A stretch of DNA of 64,000 nucleotides from an uncultured Lachnospiraceae bacterium (GTDB lineage Bacteria; Bacillota; Clostridia; Lachnospirales; Lachnospiraceae), in contig CAMWLJ010000001.1 of assembly GCA_947175055.1 (NCBI GenBank), forward strand, positions 45,322-109,321, in the 5' to 3' direction. The notes below the pieces were generated by a model. It worked only from the letters and a program-made list of their open reading frames with translations, made no database searches and had not been told where the DNA came from. Shown here in pieces: positions 35,384 to 43,709 of this stretch. Each line of letters begins with the position of its first letter. Position 1 is the first letter of the stretch. Both the position numbers and the translations under genes were made by a program.

Positions 35384-36547
35384 GATATCAAAGGTGTCAA
35401 TCTGGGAAATTGGCTGGTTTTGGAAAAATGGATGAGCCCGGGACTGTTTGCGGGAACTACAGCGGAGGACGAGTATTATCTTCCAACGCAGCTTCCGCGG
35501 GAAGTGTACGAGGCGAGGATTAAGACTCACCGCGCAGAATATATCACGGAACGGGATTTTACGAGGATCAAAGCCATGGGCATGAATACCGTGCGGATTC
35601 CGGTACCCTATTTTATCTTTGGGGACAGAGAGCCTTTCATAGGCTGTGTAGAGGAGCTGGATCGGGCTTTTAACTGGGCGGAGCGGTACGGACTTAAAAT
35701 ATTGATCGATCTGCATACTGCGCCGGACAGTCAGAATGGCTTCGACAATGGCGGGATCAGCGGTGTGTGCAAGTGGTCTCAGGAACCGGAGGAAGTGGAG
35801 TTTGAACTAACGGTATTAGAGCGGTTGGCGCAGCGTTATGGTAAGAGAGAAGGTCTGTGGGGGATTGAAGTGATCAATGAGCCCATCACAGAAGAGACTT
35901 GGAATCTAATGGGGGTAGAAGAACGATATCCGGCGGTGGATCCCAAGAAGGCGGCAGGAACAAAGCCCAATACCCTTGCCTTTATCAGGCAGTTTTATCT
36001 GGATGCCTATGACCGGTTGCGTAAATATCTGTCAGAAGAGAAGTACGTGGTGATTCATGATGCGTTCCTTTTGAAAGCCTGGAAGGATTTCATGCGAGAG
36101 GATAAGTATAAGAATGTGGTGCTGGATACGCATCAATATCTGATGATGGCGGAAGGGATGGGCTGTGAGCAGACTGTGGAAGGCTATGTGAAGTTCATCA
36201 AGGAGCATTACGAGAATGATATTCGGGAAATGCAGGAATATTTTCCGGTGATCTGCGGTGAGTGGTGTCTCTTCAACTCGCTGGCAGTAGGCCGGGATAC
36301 GAAGGGCGGTCAGACTGTGTTAAACGGTCAGGAAGGGATGTCGAAGGAGAGTGTCAGCGACGAAGAGAAGAGAAAGATCTACCGGGCGCTGGCGTATGCG
36401 CAGCTTGAGGCATGGAAAGCAGGCAGCGGTTATTTCTACTGGAGTTATAAATTGTTAGTCGATACCGTCAATGAGGCCGGCTGGGTAGGCTGGGACAGTT
36501 GGGATCTGGGTCGTTGCGTAGATTTCGGATGGTTTCCGACAGAGTGA
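35381..36547 (+). CDS. GH5 family glycosidase, exo-beta-1,3-glucanase-like
   Basis: The 388-residue protein begins MDIKGVNLGNWLVLEKWMSP, the N-terminal signature of GH5 enzymes related to yeast exo-beta-1,3-glucanase (GH5_9-like). The acid/base Glu167 lies in IEVINEPI and the nucleophile Glu294 in VICGEWC. No signal peptide is seen, in keeping with intracellular action. ATG 35381 has GGAGG 5 nt upstream. Together with GH30 it suggests use of beta-1,3/1,6-glucans, such as those of fungal or yeast cell walls; this is inference. Confidence 0.88.
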   Translation: MDIKGVNLGNWLVLEKWMSPGLFAGTTAEDEYYLPTQLPREVYEARIKTHRAEYITERDFTRIKAMGMNTVRIPVPYFIFGDREPFIGCVEELDRAFNWAERYGLKILIDLHTAPDSQNGFDNGGISGVCKWSQEPEEVEFELTVLERLAQRYGKREGLWGIEVINEPITEETWNLMGVEERYPAVDPKKAAGTKPNTLAFIRQFYLDAYDRLRKYLSEEKYVVIHDAFLLKAWKDFMREDKYKNVVLDTHQYLMMAEGMGCEQTVEGYVKFIKEHYENDIREMQEYFPVICGEWCLFNSLAVGRDTKGGQTVLNGQEGMSKESVSDEEKRKIYRALAYAQLEAWKAGSGYFYWSYKLLVDTVNEAGWVGWDSWDLGRCVDFGWFPTE

Positions 36548-36570
36548 TCTATATTGATATATTTGTGAGA

Positions 36571-36595
36571 AGCGGTAGAGAGATCTGCCGCTTTT
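36571..36595 (+). terminator. Terminator of the glycan locus
   Basis: AGCGGTAGA (36571-36579) pairs with TCTGCCGCT (36584-36592) with one G-U pair, followed by a short T-run. It marks the right end of the glycan locus. Confidence 0.7.
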
Positions 36596-36783
36596 CATAC
36601 TGGAAATCTGTATGGACCTCTTATATGACAAAAGCAATGACCGCAGTGCGATGCCTTACTATTCCATAGTATTCTTCTATTGTTTATAATGGTTTATGTC
36701 GGAACGCGTCAACAGACCGGTAAGAAGGTTGAATAAATTCTCTGATGAGCAATTTAGCCAACCAAGAATTTGTGTCGAAGAGT

Positions 36784-36889
36784 CACAAATTCTGTTGATC
36801 GCAGAGCAAAATCGGAGTATTCCTTCGGAAAACTCCTAAATTCTGCTCGCGTCCTCAGCGCAAGGCGCTTCGGAATGGCGTAAAATATG
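36784..36889 (+). repeat. Leader cassette repeat, orphan copy
   Basis: This is the second copy of the 106-nt leader repeat at 33862-33967. It ends with ATG at 36887, immediately followed by TAA, and the GGAGG site is changed to GGCGT. It is thus a decayed start cassette that no longer drives a gene. The internal hairpin is better paired here (GGAGT with ACTCC). Confidence 0.75.
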
Positions 36890-36985
36890 TAAGAATTGTA
36901 TGAATAAGGTTATTGTCTATTATGAATGTGTATTATCGTGGAATGGCGACAGTAACGGAGCAACCAGGAAAATGGAGGAATACTT

Positions 36986-37504
36986 ATGGAGACATTGAAC
37001 ATGACCGCGGCGAGAGACCAAAAGCAATTTTACAAGCTTCTGGATAACCTGATCAGTACGAACAAGGAATTCCAGATCATGATAACGGTTCCTTCGGGAA
37101 CAAAAGATACAGCGGCACAGGAGAAAGATGTGACTTTGTCATCGTATGTGACAAGAGATCTGGAGAAAGATGTGACGGATATGATCCATGAGATCGGTGT
37201 GCCGGCACATATCAAAGGGTATCAGTATCTGCGGGAAGCAATCATGATGTCTGTAGAGGATGTGGAAATGCTTGGCTCCATCACGAAAGTGTTGTATCCG
37301 ACCATTGCGAAGAAGTACCAGACCACACCCAGCCGGGTGGAGCGTGCTATCCGTCATGCGATCGAGGTTGCTTGGTCGAGAGGGCGGATGGAGACATTGG
37401 ACGCGCTATTTGGCTATACGATCAATACCGGAAAGGGGAAGCCTACTAACTCGGAATTTATTGCATTGATAGCGGATAAGATACGATTGCAGTACAGACA
37501 TTGA
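36986..37504 (+). CDS. Stand-alone Spo0A C-terminal DNA-binding domain protein (no receiver)
   Basis: Residues about 58-172 match the Spo0A C-terminal effector domain: [47 protein letters not shown] and [18 protein letters not shown], including the recognition helix. The N-terminal 57 residues (starting [20 protein letters not shown]) do not look like a receiver: no acidic pocket or phospho-Asp motif is present. Spo0A is about 260-270 residues, so this protein of 172 lacks the phosphorylation switch. It lies 10.8 kb after spoIVB, close to the usual spo0A position but with the glycan locus between. It could be a phosphorylation-independent paralogue or a decayed spo0A. Full-length Spo0A is not in this window. 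Confidence 0.88.
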   Translation: METLNMTAARDQKQFYKLLDNLISTNKEFQIMITVPSGTKDTAAQEKDVTLSSYVTRDLEKDVTDMIHEIGVPAHIKGYQYLREAIMMSVEDVEMLGSITKVLYPTIAKKYQTTPSRVERAIRHAIEVAWSRGRMETLDALFGYTINTGKGKPTNSEFIALIADKIRLQYRH

Positions 37505-37544
37505 CGTCACCTCTTTTGTTATAATGTCCAAGTCGTATTATTCT

Positions 37545-37653
37545 CGCGAGCAACGAGCCGAGTGGCTGCTTAAGAGATGCAAAGCATCTCTAGACATTTG
37601 GCGACTGCCGCGAGGGTCAAATACTCCGCTGCTTGCATCGGGTCTTTGATTTT
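37545..37653 (+). repeat. Dispersed intergenic repeat, long copy
   Basis: Shares CGCGAGCAACGAGCCGAGTG and CTTTGATTT ends with 3307-3351 and adds an internal part. That part has a perfect hairpin AGAGATGC (37573-37580) with GCATCTCT (37584-37591), and a right half related to 41854-41894. It lies ahead of glgA. Confidence 0.7.
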
Positions 37654-37777
37654 GATGGGGACCGCTTAGAATGCAGAGATATTTTCAAAAATAATCCTTT
37701 TATTGCCACTGGAAATGCTGTATAATATAAGTTAATGACTGGAGAGGACAGGACAATTTATATTTTGGAGGGTTAGT

Positions 37778-39223
37778 ATGAAAAATATTTTGTTTGTTGC
37801 ATCGGAAGGGGTTCCTTTTATCAAGACAGGAGGGTTGGCGGATGTGATCGGTTCTCTGCCCAAGTGTATCGACAGAGAATACTTTGACATCAGAGTGATT
37901 CTTCCTAAATATACCTGCATGAAGCAGGAGATGAAGGATAAGCTCACGTATAAGACACATTTTTATATGGATTTCCACTGGAAGGAAGAATATGTGGGAA
38001 TCATGGAAGCCGAAGTGGAAGGTGTGAAATACTATTTTATCGATAACGAAGGCTTCTTCAGTGGGTTCAAGCCTTACAGCGATAATGCACTGTTTGAGAT
38101 AGAGAAGTATGCGTTTTTCTGTAAAGCGGCGTTGTCGATCCTTCCGGTGATCGATTTCAGGCCGGATCTGATCCACTGCCACGACTGGCAGACCGGACTT
38201 ATCCCTGTATATCTGAAAGAGAGATTCCAGGGAGGTGACTTCTATAGAGGCATCAAGACTGTTATGACGATACATAACCTGAAGTTCCAAGGGAAATGGA
38301 GTGTTAAGGAGGTTAAGGAGATTACGGGACTGCCGGATTACTTCTTCACTTCAGATAAGTTGGAAGCTTATAAGGATGCCAATCTCTTAAAGGGCGGTCT
38401 TGTGTATGCGGACGCGATCACTACAGTCAGCGATACTTATGCAGAAGAGATCAAGACGGCGTTCTACGGTGAGGGACTGGACGGTCTGATGCGCGCCAGG
38501 GCAGCAGATTTGCGCGGTATCGTCAACGGCGTCGATTATACAGACTTCAGTCCGGAAATAGATAAGAATATTGAGTTTAATTATAATGCGGTGAACTTCC
38601 GCAAGGAGAAGGTGAAGAATAAGCGGGCGCTGCAGGCGGAGCTGGGCTTGAATCAGGATGATAAGGCGATGATGATCGGTATCGTATCTCGTCTGACAGA
38701 TCAGAAGGGATTTGACCTGATTGCTTATGTGATGGATGAGCTTTGTCAGGATAATGTGCAGATCGTAGTGCTGGGAACCGGTCAGGAGCAGTATGAGAAT
38801 ATGTTCCGTCATTTTGACTGGAAATATCATGGCAAGGTATCGGCGAACATCTATTATTCGGATGCGCTGTCACATAAGATCTATGCAGCGAGCGATGCAT
38901 TCCTGATGCCGTCTCTCTTTGAGCCCTGTGGATTGAGCCAGCTAATGTCCCTGCGCTATGGTACGGTGCCGATCGTGCGTGAGACCGGCGGTCTGAAGGA
39001 TACGGTAGCGCCTTACAATGAGTATGAAGGAACCGGGACAGGATTCAGCTTCAAGAATTATAATGCCCATGAGATGCTTGGTACGATCCGTTACGCGGAG
39101 CATATCTATTATGATAAGAAGCGTGAATGGAACAAGATCGTGGACAGGGCAATGGCAGTTGACTTCTCGTGGCATGTATCAGCGAAGAAGTATCAAGAGA
39201 TGTACGACTGGTTGATCGGATAA
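37778..39223 (+). CDS. glgA: Glycogen synthase (ADP-glucose type)
   Basis: GlgA adds glucose from ADP-glucose to glycogen. The 481-residue GT5 enzyme has the ADP-glucose motif KTGGLADVIGSLP near residue 20, a Rossmann GT-B fold, and the C-terminal ESGGLKDTV-like segment (here ETGGLKDTV). A TATAAT at 37721-37726 with TG just upstream suggests a promoter, but no good -35 was found. glgC and glgD lie 21 kb away at 60.3-62.7 kb. A strong terminator follows. Confidence 0.96.
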   Translation: MKNILFVASEGVPFIKTGGLADVIGSLPKCIDREYFDIRVILPKYTCMKQEMKDKLTYKTHFYMDFHWKEEYVGIMEAEVEGVKYYFIDNEGFFSGFKPYSDNALFEIEKYAFFCKAALSILPVIDFRPDLIHCHDWQTGLIPVYLKERFQGGDFYRGIKTVMTIHNLKFQGKWSVKEVKEITGLPDYFFTSDKLEAYKDANLLKGGLVYADAITTVSDTYAEEIKTAFYGEGLDGLMRARAADLRGIVNGVDYTDFSPEIDKNIEFNYNAVNFRKEKVKNKRALQAELGLNQDDKAMMIGIVSRLTDQKGFDLIAYVMDELCQDNVQIVVLGTGQEQYENMFRHFDWKYHGKVSANIYYSDALSHKIYAASDAFLMPSLFEPCGLSQLMSLRYGTVPIVRETGGLKDTVAPYNEYEGTGTGFSFKNYNAHEMLGTIRYAEHIYYDKKREWNKIVDRAMAVDFSWHVSAKKYQEMYDWLIG

Positions 39224-39248
39224 GATCAGAGTAAGGTGAAAGATATCG

Positions 39249-39316
39249 GAGCAAGTGTCGGACTTGTCAGCGCAGACATAGGGATTGCCTGACAGGCTGC
39301 CGTGCTTGCTCTTTTT
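39249..39316 (+). terminator. Terminator after glgA
   Basis: GAGCAAG (39249-39255) pairs with CTTGCTC (39305-39311), with a T-run at 39312-39316. The long loop contains further self-complementary parts (GCCTGACAGGC). Confidence 0.75.
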
Positions 39317-39350
39317 AACATGAGATGTCAGCAGTAACTCGGAGGTGCGC

Positions 39351-40982
39351 ATGGGCGGACAAAAGAAACAGAATAATTTTGTGCTGCAGGCGGGGATTTT
39401 GGCAGCAGCGGGCATGATCGTGAAGGTGATCAGCCTGATCTACCGCAGTCCGCTTCTGAGTATCATCGGTCTGGAGGGAAACGGTTATTACAGTGAGGCG
39501 TTCAATATCTATACGATCATCCTGTTAATCTCTTCTTACAGTATTCCTTCGGCAATCTCTAAGGTGATCGCCCAGAAAATGGCCTTTAAAGAATATGGGA
39601 ATGCACAGCGAGTTTTTCGGTGTGCACTTCTTTATGTTTTGATCGTAGGCGGCGCGGCGGCAGTCATTACATTTGCAGCGGCCCCTTGGTTGGTAGGAGA
39701 GAACTCGGTGGTGGCGCTCAGAGTGCTGGCACCTACGATTTTTTTCTCTGGTTTTTTGGGAGTGTTCCGCGGATATTTTCAGGCACACGGATCGATGATG
39801 CATACCTCTCTGTCACAGATTCTGGAACAGATCCTGAATGCGGTGGTCAGTATACTGGCGGCATATCTGCTGATGAAGACAGTGCAAGACGGTAGTCAGA
39901 CTACTCGGGCGATCGTTGGTTCTGCAGGCAGTGCGCTTGGCACCGGAGCCGGCGTTGTGATGGCACTTTTGTTTATGGTCGCTATGTATATGCTGAACCG
40001 CAAGATGATAGACAGGCGGGTGCGGTATGACCGCACAGGCATGACGGAAAGCTATGGTGAGATCGTTAAGACCATTTTTACGGTGGTCACACCGTTTATC
40101 CTGAGTACTTTCATCTACAATTGTTCCACTGTAGTCAATATGAAAATCTACAAGTGGATCTTGATGGATTTCAGAGATGTGGATTACGTAACGGTTGCGA
40201 TCGATTATGGGATTTTTGCCACGCAGGCGGTTTCCGTTGTCAATATACCGATCGCTATCGCTTCGGCGATGTCTTCGGCGACGATACCTGGGGTTTCTAC
40301 TACTTTTATCAGAAAAGAATATAAGAAGACAAGGAAGCAGGTATCAAAGGCTATACGTATGACGATGATGGTATCCATACCGGCGGCTATGGGACTCGGT
40401 CTTCTGGCACAGCCGGTGATGCAGTTTATTTTTCCGCAGAAAGATTCGCTGGAAAGAGCTTCAGGACTGTTGGCGGCATTGGCAGTCTCCGTGGTCCTGT
40501 ATGGGCTGTCCACGTTGACGAATGCGGTCTTACAGGGGATCGGTAAGGTGAATACACCGGTGATCCATGCGGCGATAGCCCTGGTGGTTCAAGTGGGTGC
40601 CTTGATCGGGCTGCTGTTGTATACGGATCTGAATCTGTATGCACTGGTGTGTGCCAATATCATCTATTCGCTGGTGGTATGTATCCTGAACCAGATCTCT
40701 GTAAGAAAACATCTGAAATATAAGCAGGAGATCATGAAGACTTTTATCAAGCCGCTGGTCTCATCAGTGGTGATGGGAGCCGTGGCATTTGGCGTCTATC
40801 ACGGGCTGTATCTGGTATTGCCGGTGAGTCGGGTCGTACTCCTGATCGCTATTGGGCTGGGGGCCTGTGTCTATTTTGTGATGATCCTCTTTATCGGCGG
40901 TGTGAATGAGCAGGAACTGCGGGCATTTCCGAAGGGAGCTATGCTGGTGCATGTGGCGAAGAAGATGCGTCTGCTGAAATAA
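39351..40982 (+). CDS. SpoVB/MurJ-like MOP-family flippase
   Basis: The 543-residue protein has about 14 hydrophobic segments and the MOP (MVF/polysaccharide transport) pattern, including FRGYFQAHGSM and ATIPGVS. Related Firmicutes proteins include SpoVB (spore cortex) and the MurJ-type YtgP that flip lipid-linked precursors. The type cannot be separated by sequence alone. ATG 39351 is chosen because GGAGGT (39341-39346) is 4 nt upstream. Confidence 0.85.
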   Translation: MGGQKKQNNFVLQAGILAAAGMIVKVISLIYRSPLLSIIGLEGNGYYSEAFNIYTIILLISSYSIPSAISKVIAQKMAFKEYGNAQRVFRCALLYVLIVGGAAAVITFAAAPWLVGENSVVALRVLAPTIFFSGFLGVFRGYFQAHGSMMHTSLSQILEQILNAVVSILAAYLLMKTVQDGSQTTRAIVGSAGSALGTGAGVVMALLFMVAMYMLNRKMIDRRVRYDRTGMTESYGEIVKTIFTVVTPFILSTFIYNCSTVVNMKIYKWILMDFRDVDYVTVAIDYGIFATQAVSVVNIPIAIASAMSSATIPGVSTTFIRKEYKKTRKQVSKAIRMTMMVSIPAAMGLGLLAQPVMQFIFPQKDSLERASGLLAALAVSVVLYGLSTLTNAVLQGIGKVNTPVIHAAIALVVQVGALIGLLLYTDLNLYALVCANIIYSLVVCILNQISVRKHLKYKQEIMKTFIKPLVSSVVMGAVAFGVYHGLYLVLPVSRVVLLIAIGLGACVYFVMILFIGGVNEQELRAFPKGAMLVHVAKKMRLLK

Positions 40983-41096
40983 CGTATGTTTGGAATTTCC
41001 TGCACCTGATAGTTGATAAGGATCGGAATGTGTTCGACCGATCGAGGAGTACCGCGAAATTTTGAAAAGTAAATAAAATAAAAATAGCGAGAATAA

Positions 41097-41138
41097 ATGA
41101 TTGTCCAAATACAAATACTGTTTGGGACAATCATTTTT
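41097..41138 (+). terminator. Terminator just upstream of the small coat-like gene
   Basis: ATGATTGTCC (41097-41106) pairs with GGACAATCAT (41125-41134), extended by AAA/TTT with a bulged G, and TTTT follows. It ends only 6 bp before the AGGAGG site of the next gene, so it may stop read-through from the flippase gene or act as an attenuator. Confidence 0.75.
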
Positions 41139-41159
41139 AATTTCAGGAGGTATGATCAT

Positions 41160-41345
41160 ATGGCAAATTTATCAGAGTTAGATCTACAGAATCTTCGTCA
41201 CCTTATGGGTGGCTATGATGTAACGCACTGCAAGATGAAGGAGTATGCGGAATGCGCATCCGACACGAAGGTGAAACAGTTCTTTGAAAAAGGTGCACAA
41301 TCCGCAATGCAGAATAAGCAGCAGCTGATGGAATATTTGCGATGA
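41160..41345 (+). CDS. Small spore-coat-associated-like protein (CotF relative)
   Basis: The 61-residue protein (MANLSELDLQNLRHLMGGY then KMKEYAECASDTKVKQFFEKGAQSAMQNKQQLMEYL) is a helical pair typical of the small partners encoded beside CotF-like coat proteins in Clostridia. AGGAGG at 41145-41150 is 9 nt before ATG 41160. It probably acts with the next gene in spore coat assembly; this is inference from the family and the neighbour. Confidence 0.7.
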   Translation: MANLSELDLQNLRHLMGGYDVTHCKMKEYAECASDTKVKQFFEKGAQSAMQNKQQLMEYLR

Positions 41346-41495
41346 GCAGAAGGTCTGTGTAGATGATTCTCTGCAGATCGGGAGACATTCGGCTGTGAGC
41401 CGTAACAGGACAAAAGGATATGGAAGTTGATCGTAGTAGGAAATAAGTGCAGCAGAAAATAAAATATTGTATAAATGGATAAAGGAGACCTTATT

Positions 41496-41756
41496 ATGCA
41501 AATGGAAGAGAAGACAATGGTAGCGGATACCCTGACCGGAATTAACGGTGAACTGGTACGTTTCGGGGAGATGATCGCCCAGACGGAGAACAAGGAACTG
41601 AAACAGACATTGAAGCAGTTCCGTAATGCATGCGAGCAGTCGCAGGAAGAGTTGTATCAGATCGCACGCGAGAAATCTTATTATGTGCCGGCTGCGAAGG
41701 CGACCCAGGAAGAGATCGCGCATGTGAGATCTCTGTTTACGTCCAGCACGATTTAG
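41496..41756 (+). CDS. CotF-family spore coat-like protein
   Basis: The 86-residue protein has a ferritin-like helical bundle pattern ending with EELYQIAREKSYYVPAAKAT, matching the Coat_F family's C-terminal GWYPVEPA-type motif. The start ATG 41496 has AAGGAG 8 nt upstream. A strong terminator follows, so the two small genes form their own unit. Mother-cell sigma control is expected, but no promoter was recognised. Confidence 0.75.
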   Translation: MQMEEKTMVADTLTGINGELVRFGEMIAQTENKELKQTLKQFRNACEQSQEELYQIAREKSYYVPAAKATQEEIAHVRSLFTSSTI

Positions 41757-41776
41757 GAAATTAACTGAAGGTACAA

Positions 41777-41820
41777 ACCCCGCAAAGGTTCTGAACGTAT
41801 CGGATGGGTCTTTGCGGGGT
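41777..41820 (+). terminator. Terminator after the coat-like pair
   Basis: ACCCCGCAAAG (41777-41787) pairs perfectly with CTTTGCGGGGT (41810-41820). The downstream T-run is weak (CTTGTATGTTTTG), so it may be an imperfect terminator. Confidence 0.7.
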
Positions 41821-41853
41821 CTTGTATGTTTTGTATTTCATGTTCAGTATTTT

Positions 41854-41894
41854 GCGAGGATCAAATACCCCGTTGCTTACAGCGGGGTATTTGA
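41854..41894. repeat. Dispersed intergenic repeat, right-half copy at the rqcH end
   Basis: GCGAGGATCAAATACCCCG and CAGCGGGGTATTTGATTT match the right half of the repeat at 37545-37653. The hairpin AAATACCCCG/CGGGGTATTT overlaps the rqcH stop codon, and the last few codons of rqcH are read from it. It may serve as the rqcH terminator. Confidence 0.65.
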
Positions 41895-43709
41895 TTTATC
41901 GACTTGTCGGATTGAAGAGATGTCCGAATCAATGGCCATCGAGTAGTTGGTATAGTATACCACGAATCCGGGTTTGGCGCCGGCCGGCTTCTTGACATGC
42001 TTCTTCTGGATATAATCAATTTCCACTTTAGCCTGATCGCGCCCCTTAGAATAGTAGGCGGCCAGCCTGGCAGCCTCCTCGAAGGTGCGGTCTGGAAGCT
42101 CCTGGCCTTCTGTCTTGACGATCACGTGGGATCCTGCCTTCTTCTTGGCGTGGAACCACCAGTCGTTGCCGGTGGCGAATTTGAAAGTCAGTTCGTCGTT
42201 CTGGAAATTATTCTTGCCCACATACATATGAAAACCGTCGCTGCTGATATAGTGGAAAGGCTTGCTGGTGACTTTGGCCTTCTTTGTACCGCCTTTCCGG
42301 CGGATGTAGCCGCTTTCGATCAGCTCTTCCTTGATCTGTACCAGATCTTCTTCCTGCATGGCGATATCCAGAGCAGCCAGAATAGATTCCAGATGTTCAA
42401 CTTCTTGTTTGACCTGTACGGTCAATTCCGAGAGCGCTTCATAGGTACGCTTCAGTTTCCCGTATTTCTCGAAATATTTCTGCGCATTCTCCTGAGGAGT
42501 GAGAGTGGGATCCAGAGGAATCGTTATCATTTCGTTGGTATAGTAGTTCAAGGCTTCCATTGATTTAGACTCAGGCGTTATGTTATATCCATAAGTGTTG
42601 ATCAACTCTCCATATACTTTGTACTTGTCCTTTTTCTCCGTATCCTGCATCTGCTTTATCTGAAGGTCGTACTTCTTGACATTGCGTTCCAGGGCGGTCT
42701 GTACGATCTTGCGCAGGTCTACAGATTTCTGACGGATGCGTGTTACCATGCTGCGCTCCGCATAATACTGTTCCAGAACGGCGCTGATGGAAGGGTAAGT
42801 TTTGACTGTCTTGTCTGCATAAAGCGTCAGCGGCAGCGAGGCAAATTCTATGGGCACCAGTCCTTCATAGAAAATGGATGGGGTAAAAACACCTGTTATA
42901 ACTTGCTGTAACATGCCGGCAAATGTATCATACAGCCTGTGCAGAACGGCCTCTTCCAGAACATTGGCGGGCAGGTCGGCGTCGATACCGCTGCGGTAGC
43001 ATACTTCTTGGGCCATAATGGGGGAGAGACCGGTATAGGAAGTATAAAGAGCCTTATAGACCGCCATGGGCTGTGTGTGCATATGTTCACAAAAGTTTAC
43101 ATAAGTCAGGAGAGAACGGTCATCGTCTACTGTGGTAGGAGATGAGCTGACAATGCTATCAGTGGTTCCTTCGTACTGGGGGCAGAAGCGGAGCGGATTC
43201 CACTTATTCTGTGTCTGGGGGATGAAATAATCCCTTCCGGGCAGCACTTCGCGGACGGAGCTGACCATACCGGAGATATGCTTGATACTGTCGATGATCA
43301 TGTTCTTGTCATCACAGAAGATGATATTGCTGTGTTTGCCCATCACTTCGATGATCAGTTTCTTACGGCACAGGTCGCCTAATTCATTCAGGTGTTCCAA
43401 CTCAAGATGGATGATCCGCTCAAGTCCGGGCTGGGCAATCGTTAAGATGCGTGCATTTTGCAGGTGTTTACGCAGCAGCATACAGAACCCCGGGGCGGTC
43501 AAGGGACTTGGCTTATTAGTCTGGGTCAGATAGACCAGGGGCAGGGAGGCGTCTGCGGACAGGAGAAGCCTGTACTGGGAGCCGTTGTTCTTAATGGTCA
43601 GCAGTAGTTCATCACTTTCGGGCTGGGCGATCTTGTAGATTCGGCCGCCGGAGAGTGTCTGCCGCAGTTCTGAAACGATATTTGCAATGGTGATGCCGTC
43701 AAAAGCCAT
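41877..43709 (-). CDS. rqcH: NFACT-family protein RqcH (Rqc2/FbpA)
   Basis: RqcH binds obstructed 50S subunits and recruits alanyl-tRNA to add poly-Ala tails for degradation. The 610-residue protein has the NFACT-N domain (MAFDGITIANIVSELRQTLSGGRIYKI), central helix-hairpin-helix and coiled-coil parts (about 280-430) and the NFACT-R domain (TGNDWWFHAKKKAGSHVIV). The start MAFDG at 43709 has an AGGAGG site. The C-terminal residues SNTPL come from an intergenic repeat. YlmH/RqcP2, a partner, is at 3400-4164. It is sometimes called fibronectin-binding protein A. Confidence 0.92.
   Translation of the reverse strand: MAFDGITIANIVSELRQTLSGGRIYKIAQPESDELLLTIKNNGSQYRLLLSADASLPLVYLTQTNKPSPLTAPGFCMLLRKHLQNARILTIAQPGLERIIHLELEHLNELGDLCRKKLIIEVMGKHSNIIFCDDKNMIIDSIKHISGMVSSVREVLPGRDYFIPQTQNKWNPLRFCPQYEGTTDSIVSSSPTTVDDDRSLLTYVNFCEHMHTQPMAVYKALYTSYTGLSPIMAQEVCYRSGIDADLPANVLEEAVLHRLYDTFAGMLQQVITGVFTPSIFYEGLVPIEFASLPLTLYADKTVKTYPSISAVLEQYYAERSMVTRIRQKSVDLRKIVQTALERNVKKYDLQIKQMQDTEKKDKYKVYGELINTYGYNITPESKSMEALNYYTNEMITIPLDPTLTPQENAQKYFEKYGKLKRTYEALSELTVQVKQEVEHLESILAALDIAMQEEDLVQIKEELIESGYIRRKGGTKKAKVTSKPFHYISSDGFHMYVGKNNFQNDELTFKFATGNDWWFHAKKKAGSHVIVKTEGQELPDRTFEEAARLAAYYSKGRDQAKVEIDYIQKKHVKKPAGAKPGFVVYYTNYSMAIDSDISSIRQVDKSNTPL

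Larger units (their letters stand above)
36548..36985 (+). other. Intergenic region with terminator and leader repeat before the Spo0A-like gene
   Basis: This 438-bp gap holds a terminator (36571-36595), the leader repeat copy at 36784-36889, and a weak promoter TTGTAT (36896-36901)-16 bp-TATTAT (36918-36923). No receiver-domain coding remnant could be seen in any plus frame. A TGTCGAA heptamer at 36773-36779 matches the core 0A box but may be chance. Confidence 0.5.

Noticed and set aside
36773-36779. TGTCGAA as a functional 0A box ahead of the Spo0A-like gene
   Set aside because: A 7-bp match is easily found by chance, and it lies more than 200 bp from the start codon, upstream of a repeat.
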